From Puniceibacterium sp. IMCC21224 (lineage in GTDB: Bacteria; Pseudomonadota; Alphaproteobacteria; Rhodobacterales; Rhodobacteraceae), in NCBI RefSeq assembly GCF_001038505.1, contig NZ_LDPY01000003.1, positions 208,863-272,862 of the forward strand: 64,000 nucleotides of DNA, given 5' to 3'. A program made the position numbers and the translations under genes. Under the pieces are notes generated by a model. That model saw only the letters and a program-made list of their open reading frames with translations. It had not been told where the DNA came from and did not search any database. Positions 58,514-64,000 of the stretch are shown in pieces (positions within the stretch are counted from its first letter, which is position 1; each line of letters begins with the position of its first letter).

Positions 58514-58747
58514 TCAGGATACCTCGACCACGAGCGAAGCCAAATAGGCGGCCATGTGCGGATCGACCAACGCCTCGATCTTTTCGGCTCGGCCCATCCA
58601 CGGCTCGGGCCGGATCGCCTTCACCCAGTCGGCAAAGCTTGGGATAAAGCCCAAGTCTTCTTTCACGTGCTGTTCGCCAACCCACCGAGTCGGGATGACG
58701 CGCCCGGTACACAGGGTGATGGTCGGCCCGAAGATCGTCTCGGCCAT
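58514..58747 (-). CDS. Small accessory protein, unknown
   Basis: 77 residues (MAETIFGPTITLCTGRVIPT and a helical end MGRAEKIEALVDPHMAAYLA). It heads a chain of small minus-strand genes reaching to 57180. The overlapping longer frame at 58509-58850 has poor protein character and is not preferred. The function is unknown. Confidence 0.45.
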   Translation of the reverse strand: MAETIFGPTITLCTGRVIPTRWVGEQHVKEDLGFIPSFADWVKAIRPEPWMGRAEKIEALVDPHMAAYLASLVVEVS

Positions 58748-58922
58748 GAAGATGCCATCGGCATGTTATCTGGACAGTCAAGCTGTCTCTTAAGGAAAAC
58801 ACCCTGCGATCATTGGGGTTTTCCTGAGTGGCATCGATGAGACAATTCATGGGGGCTCCCTCTCTATCTTATCCCTGTTTCACCCCCACCCAGCTCACCT
58901 CTTCCTCTCCCTGATCATGACT

Positions 58923-59360
58923 TCAGATGCCGCCCTGGGACGGCGGACTGAACGGCAGGACTTTCGGGTCGGCCCGCGCGATCTGTGCTTCAAGAACCGC
59001 AATCAGGCGGCGTTGTTCTTCACCCTTCAGCGCGAGTACCTGGATTTGTTGCGCTAGGGTTTTGACGGTCGCGCGCAGCTCTGCCAGTTCGCCGCCGCGG
59101 GCGGCCCTCAGCTCGGCTTCGAGTTCACGGATACGGGCTTTCAATCCTGCGACTGATCCCGACCGGAACCGCGCCTCTGCCGCACGAAATTCCGCAAGAA
59201 CGGCAGTGGCCCGGTTGGCTGTGGCGCGGCTGACGCCGGCCTCGCACGCGAGATTGGCGACACTGAGGCGCCCGTCGGTATGCTCTGAGGCTCCTTCGAG
59301 CAGCCGCTTCATGGCGGCGCGCAAGGCGTCTTCGGTCTTCTGACTGACGGGCCATGTCAT
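58923..59360 (-). CDS. DUF6262/TnpC-like coiled-coil protein of the integrase array
   Basis: 145 residues: an N-terminal HTH-like region (SVANLACEAGVSRATANRAT, about residues 32-51) and a long coiled coil (LKARIRELEAELRAARGGEL onward, about residues 73-130). Small proteins of this type close Tn554-like gene sets, as TnpC does, and influence orientation or efficiency of transposition. It overlaps the upstream integrase by ATGA. It is intact, though two upstream partners are broken. Confidence 0.75.
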   Translation of the reverse strand: MTWPVSQKTEDALRAAMKRLLEGASEHTDGRLSVANLACEAGVSRATANRATAVLAEFRAAEARFRSGSVAGLKARIRELEAELRAARGGELAELRATVKTLAQQIQVLALKGEEQRRLIAVLEAQIARADPKVLPFSPPSQGGI

Positions 59361-61504
59361 AGCTTTGGGTCCTCCAAGTGCGCGATCAGTCCGCGCTTTC
59401 GATCATTGTCCTGCGCGATTGCGACCTTCTGAAATGCCGACAGGGTGTTGCCCTGCAGGAGGCGCTCGCCCTCCTCGATCGAGGTCCGCCAGGGCGCGAC
59501 ATGGCGCGTGGTCAGGCAGGAATTGGGGCAGCGGTCAGGGCTGCAACGCGAAATCACCGGGGCCTCCGGCTTGTCGTCGGGCCGCAGGCAGAGGGCGCTG
59601 GCGGGCTCAAAGAAGCAATCGTTCAGAAATCCGACATGCAGCGTCTTTCCAAGATGCGCCAGCATCGTTCGAAGGCGTTTCTGGTCGAGGATGCGCCCGG
59701 GCAGATCACCGAGGGTGTCCCGGACGTGGTCGAACTCCTGCTTGAGACGGGACGAAGCCGGTCCGCCGGGCTCGTCACCCTGCAGGTAGGCCTCATAATA
59801 GGCGACCACATCGTCCAATTGGCCAAGGGCGCGTTCCTGCTCGACCGCCCGGCGAAAATCTCCGTGCGGCGCACCGGCATAGCCCTCGAACATCGCCACG
59901 GAGGCATGCTTGTACTGGATCTTTCCGGCAATCACGCCGAAAGGGCGGTTCGCGATGTACCATGCGATGGTGCGCCGGAACTGGCGGGTGCTGAAATGCC
60001 AGGGGCGTCCGTCGACATGTGGAATTGCGGGCGGGTTTGCGACCTTTGCATCCAGACCGTCGCGGAACATCTTGATGATCGGCGACGCCTGCGCGGCAAG
60101 GTAATCCGCCGTCCAGTCCCAAGGCTTCAACGAGACCCAAAGAGATCTCAGGTCGCGCTCGCCGCGTGCGCGCCGTGACAGGACTTCCAAAGCATCGACC
60201 GCTCGGGCGACCGGCGCGATAGTGATCCAATCGGCGGAAACACCCGCCGCCTCGCGGTGCTTATAGACGTTGCTGCGTACCCGATAGCGCTCGATCAGGT
60301 TGTCAGCACTGCGTTCAACCGAAACGCAGCCCGGCTCCATGTCCTGCAACTCGCTGTCGCGCATCCCCGTCAGATACGCGCAGACGATGTAGCAGGCCGC
60401 CTGCAGCATCTGCTCTTCATGTGGCAGGCTGTCCGTGTCGAAACGCTCCCGCCAGGGCAGGCCGGTATCGGGATCGAGGGTGATCGGGGTATCCATTCCG
60501 CCGACCTCGGTTCCCATCTCACCCGCCATCTGGTCCAGCATCCTCACGGTCGCGGTGGAACTACTGAGGTTCCCCGTTTGAGGACAGCCGATCTGAAGGC
60601 ACATCAGCCTGAAATTATACGCGTTGCCTTCCCTAACATCGGGGACACCGCGGGTGGTGTTTGGACGGCGCTCCCAGAGTGGCACGCCCCGCCCTTCCGC
60701 CCGACGGGCCTCGAGCCAGGTGCGAAGACGGTAGCGAAACCGTTCGTGGCGGGTCTGGCGCGCATCCTCGGCAATAATCTGGGCAGCGCGGGCTTTAAGG
60801 CGATCCAGCTCTTCGCGCGCCGCGAGGATATCCGGAGCGAAGACATCGACGTATCGCATCGACCAGTGGAGCAGTGCGCCGATGACCGGTTCGGGGATGC
60901 GCGGCGTGGTGTTCTCCGAGCTCGTCCGGCTCCGACCGCTGACATTGCTTGCCGTGCGCCCACCCCAGGGCAGGAAGGGAATGCCGCCCCCGGTCACCCA
61001 TGGCCCAAAATGATGGAGGTCGATGGGGACATCGACATAGAGGCGGATCTGTTGCGATGAACGTGCGCCGTCTGCCCCCAGATGCGCCAGATACGCGTCC
61101 AGCACTTGCTGGTCGACGCGCGCCAGTTCGACGGAACCGATACGATCGTGCAGGAACTCTCCGAAATGGCGCAGGAACAGCAATGTGCCCTTGGCGGTCG
61201 AGGGGCCGCAAGGGCCCCGGTAGCTGCGCAGAGGCGCCTGAAGGCGGGCAAGCATATACTCCTTGGCGAGCCGTCGAAGCGCGGGGTCTTCGATGGCGCC
61301 GAAGTCCACGCGAAACGCTGCCGGACGCGCGTTGGCGCGAAACATCGCTGGACTGAGATCCCAGACATCGTCGCCGAAGCGGGACAGCATCGACCGCTCC
61401 GATCCCGGTCTGAGCGGTCTGCCTGCGAGGATGTCGGTGTCGTCGGGATGGATTGCCGATGGCAGCGATGGCCTTGCGGTCGTGCAGTCTGGATTTGCTC
61501 TCAT
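59357..61504 (-). CDS. Large tyrosine recombinase of a Tn554-like array
   Basis: 715 residues. A long N-terminal region includes a core-binding domain (about 75-180). The catalytic part has LTGMRDSELQDMEPGCV (first arginine, about residue 378), FSTRQFRRTIAWYIANRPFG (box II, with Q where H is common) and YKHASVAMFEGYAG (nucleophilic tyrosine region). A cysteine-containing C-terminus (CSPDRCPNSCLTTRHV) resembles the zinc-like tail of TnpB-type recombinases. Coupled by ATGA at both ends. Length is greater than Tn554 TnpB (about 630), consistent with other members of this array type. Confidence 0.83.
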   Translation of the reverse strand: MRANPDCTTARPSLPSAIHPDDTDILAGRPLRPGSERSMLSRFGDDVWDLSPAMFRANARPAAFRVDFGAIEDPALRRLAKEYMLARLQAPLRSYRGPCGPSTAKGTLLFLRHFGEFLHDRIGSVELARVDQQVLDAYLAHLGADGARSSQQIRLYVDVPIDLHHFGPWVTGGGIPFLPWGGRTASNVSGRSRTSSENTTPRIPEPVIGALLHWSMRYVDVFAPDILAAREELDRLKARAAQIIAEDARQTRHERFRYRLRTWLEARRAEGRGVPLWERRPNTTRGVPDVREGNAYNFRLMCLQIGCPQTGNLSSSTATVRMLDQMAGEMGTEVGGMDTPITLDPDTGLPWRERFDTDSLPHEEQMLQAACYIVCAYLTGMRDSELQDMEPGCVSVERSADNLIERYRVRSNVYKHREAAGVSADWITIAPVARAVDALEVLSRRARGERDLRSLWVSLKPWDWTADYLAAQASPIIKMFRDGLDAKVANPPAIPHVDGRPWHFSTRQFRRTIAWYIANRPFGVIAGKIQYKHASVAMFEGYAGAPHGDFRRAVEQERALGQLDDVVAYYEAYLQGDEPGGPASSRLKQEFDHVRDTLGDLPGRILDQKRLRTMLAHLGKTLHVGFLNDCFFEPASALCLRPDDKPEAPVISRCSPDRCPNSCLTTRHVAPWRTSIEEGERLLQGNTLSAFQKVAIAQDNDRKRGLIAHLEDPKL

Positions 61505-63325
61505 GCGAGACCCGCCTCCGGGGGAAGGTAGATCTGTGCCGATTGACTGGCCGTGAGGGCACGCGCGGCGGCTAAATCGGGCTCAGAGAATTGCGGCAAT
61601 ATCTGCGCAGAGATCCTGTGGTGGACCCGCCCGAACTTCGCCTGCCAATCTGCTTCGGACAAAACCTTGCGCTGGTCCACCACGAAATCCAGAAACGCCA
61701 TCAGCGCGGGAAGCTTGCGAGTGGTGATGACGCCGTTGCGGCATTCGAGGCAGCCCCAGAACGGCACCGGGCAGGCCTCTCCCGACGTGGCGAACGGGCT
61801 GCTGTAGAAGCCGGAACAGCTTGCCAGCCATACATCCTGTTCGCCTGCCAGCAATGCCGGAACATCGGTCGCCAAGCCCTCCGGAAAACCGGGCTGAGCC
61901 GAAGACGGAGCTGCCAAGACTTCGACCTCGGCCTCCGGGGTCAACACGGTAGGCTGCAACGCATCTTCGACAGCGTCCATCAGCGCCTCGGCGATGGTAG
62001 CTTCGTGTATCGGCCGCAAGGCGGGAATGTCCCCATAGTGGTTCGCAGCAACCTCGACGGTATGTCCAACCGCAAACCGGCGCAGCTGACCGCCGGTCTT
62101 GCGATACCACGCAGCCTTGTGGGTCTTGCGCAAACGCGAGAGGCAGAGCTTCAACGGCTTCCCGTAATCATCCTGCAACCCGTGATGTTTGACCCAGACC
62201 TTTCTAGCGGATTGCATCGGCAGAACGACATCGGTCAGGCGCCCGCGGCAGTAAAACGTGAAAAGCTGCTCGCTCTTGAGATGACCGCGCGCCGTTGCGG
62301 TCCACTGAATTGCGAGGCGCAGGAGGCCGCCCGGGGTGCCTGACCCTCCGTCCCGAACCCGCAGCCGCTTCCACTCGGCATGACGGGCGCGGCGCTTGCA
62401 ATACTCGATCTCGACATATCCGCTGGACGGGTTCTTGAGGCAGTCGGCACGCAGGGTCTTGATCGCTTCGATCTCGAGACCGGTCTCCAGCGACAGCAAA
62501 CAAAAAGGGCAATCAGATCGCCAAGAAGCAGATGCCGCGTGCCATGCATCCTGTCGCTCAGCCCCTCATTCGAAATCCCTGCATAGTTCCGTGCCCCGTA
62601 GAGTTGACGAAAAAGGTCGTTCTTGACGGTAATGAAACCGACACGGTCGATCTCCGCGAAGGCGTCCATCTCCAGCCGGTCGATGCGTGTCTCGCACTCC
62701 TGTTCAAGCGCCGGACGGAATCGCTGCATGATCGCTGCAACATCGGCACGTGCGGCCACCTTCAAGGCCACCCGGACACTGTCGCTGTAGGCATCGCGCG
62801 GGCGCGGTGGAACACCCGGGCGCGTACTGACATAGAATAATCGGCGGGAAGCCTCTTCGGAAAGGCGGCCTGGTTCGCCCGCATCCGCCAACCGCAGCAG
62901 CATCACTACATCTCCATCTGGTGGCGGCGATGTTGGGATGCTGCCCGCGCTCATCCATCCAGGCGTCGAGCCTTCGATGGTAGCAACATCAATCTCGGCA
63001 AGCGCCTGTACGGATGAGTCTGTCGCATCGAGATAGCGCCAGAACCGATGGATGGGCTTCGGCCAATGACCATGGCGGTGCGGACGGTGCCGGCAGGGCC
63101 ACCGACCTGACATGCCTGCCAGAGTGCCAGCGTGAAGGCCCGTGCAAGCGAATTGCGACCCGGCAAACGCGTCAGGTCCATCGTCGCAGTCTGTCCGGCC
63201 AAGGCAATCTCGAAACGGCGGGCGGTGATGGCAATGGCGGCCGCGGGACCGGGATCGGAAAGATTGTCAGGAAAACTCGCGCGTCGCCCTGGGCGGGGCT
63301 GTGAGACGCGGGCTCTGCCGGTCAT
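61501..63325 (-). pseudogene. Large tyrosine recombinase with two frameshifts
   Basis: The protein can be followed through three frames. It begins MTGRARVSQPRPGRRASFPD at 63325 and runs to about 63065. It then continues PKPIHRFWRYLDATDSSVQA in a second frame to about 62505, and LSLETGLEIEAIKTLRADCL in a third frame to the stop at 61501. The second break lies in a T-rich homopolymer context. The C-terminal part has a cysteine segment (CPVPFWGCLECRNGVITTRK) as in TnpB-like proteins. The gene overlaps both neighbours by ATGA, so the operon layout is intact even though the frame is not. Real decay and sequencing error are both possible. Confidence 0.75.
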
Positions 63326-64000
63326 CGATCCTCCGCCATGAGTTCGTCGGTCCAGCGATCCGCCGCCGCATCGACGAGTTCCTGCGCCTCGGCAAGGCTG
63401 TCGAGATAGATGTAGGTGCTAGCGATGTTCGCGTGGCCGAGGAGGTGCTGGAGATGGCGGAGCGGATCGCCAAGCATCTGCCGATAGGCAGCACCGTGCG
63501 CATCGGTCGGGTTGAAGATCCTGCCCACCTGTTCGCGGATCAGCATCGACAACATGTTGACCGCAAAGGTGTGCCGCAACATGTGTGCGGTGTGACGATG
63601 ATATTGAGGCCGAAGGCCTGGCACCGCTGGCTTGCCCTACGAAACGCTACCTCCCAAGTACCCGACGACACGGGCTGGCCGCGTTCCGTGAGCCAGAGCG
63701 ATGCGTGTTCAGGCATCCCATCAGGCGATCGCAGCAGCCGTTGGCGGTCTTGCGCAAGGAGCCTGGTCAGCGCGATGCGCCGACCACTGTCATCAATGGC
63801 GTTGCGGCCATCGGGTGACAATACAAAGGGGACGGCCGGACGAGGCGGCGCCTTGGCGGCGGCAATCCGGCGCTCGATATCGACGTAATCCCCGATCTGC
63901 TTGAGCACCCGGCGCGCGGCAACCGGATGCGTCGTCGGGCCCCTTGGTGATCACGGCCGGCAGATCGAAAGGAAGTATCCGTGGGCTGTCGGAGATCAGC
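63322..64000 (-). pseudogene. TnpA-like tyrosine recombinase, frameshifted and running off the window
   Basis: The downstream part encodes a catalytic domain: MLRHTFAVNMLSMLIREQVG (box II) and LGHANIASTYIYLDSLAEAQ (tyrosine). The upstream frame ends FGLNIIVTPH where the next frame should continue MLRHTFAV; an extra AC in the CACAC run near 63588 explains the break. A second shift near 63925 separates RVLKQIGDYVD from upstream LPFDLPAVITKG. The gene begins beyond the window. It would be the first recombinase of the array. Confidence 0.75.

Overview
The window reads as part of an alphaproteobacterial integrative/conjugative element or conjugative plasmid (Rhodobacterales, Paracoccus-like or sphingomonad style). 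Grounds: uniformly GC-rich coding, a complete VirB-type type IV secretion system, a VirD2-like relaxase with its coupling protein, VirC1/VirC2-like proteins, and the strawberry-notch/Toprim/DUF2493 accessory block common on such elements. I see no rRNA, tRNA or core housekeeping operon.

Layout. 1-6.3 kb is eroded accessory DNA: a truncated integrase, a DinB-like gene, an ArdC remnant, a PIN toxin-antitoxin pair, a winged-helix protein and a secreted protein. 6.3-12.4 kb is a tightly coupled three-gene cassette (DUF6361, PLD-like protein, large SF2 helicase) that looks like an anti-phage system. 12.5-24.4 kb is the mating-pair-formation operon virB1-2-3-4-7-5-5-8-9-10-11-x-6; one of its two VirB5-like proteins has a lytic transglycosylase domain embedded in it. 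24.6-32.1 kb is a second accessory island on the minus strand: a TIR protein coupled to a 54-residue zinc ribbon and an unknown protein, then SbcC/SbcD with a small CPxCG protein, and a divergent WYL regulator. 32.2-39.4 kb carries DNA processing (VirD4/TraG, relaxase, MobC), structured DNA that could hold oriT, a degenerate 21-bp repeat field, and VirC1/VirC2-like genes. 39.5-42.8 kb holds a Fic protein and an Eco29kI-type restriction-modification pair. 43-55.4 kb is a DUF2493/Toprim/strawberry-notch operon. 55.5-58.8 kb has small accessory genes and a mobile mystery protein A/B pair. 58.9-64 kb is a Tn554-like array of large tyrosine recombinases, two of them frameshifted.

The most striking structure is 45.17-50.80 kb. 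A three-tyrosine-recombinase (RIT-type) element interrupts a Toprim gene. Its 1,139-bp terminal inverted repeats appear identical, and each encodes a full Toprim paralogue reading inward. On the promoter-proximal side the truncated host reading frame stops in a TGATG overlap with the start of the element's own Toprim gene. The element therefore appears to replace the gene it destroys, whichever way round it inserts.

Other priorities are the DUF6361-PLD-helicase cassette, the TIR/zinc-ribbon operon, the SbcDC/WYL module, and several large perfect hairpins (37116-37168, 44083-44163). All calls come from reading the sequence; no database search was possible.
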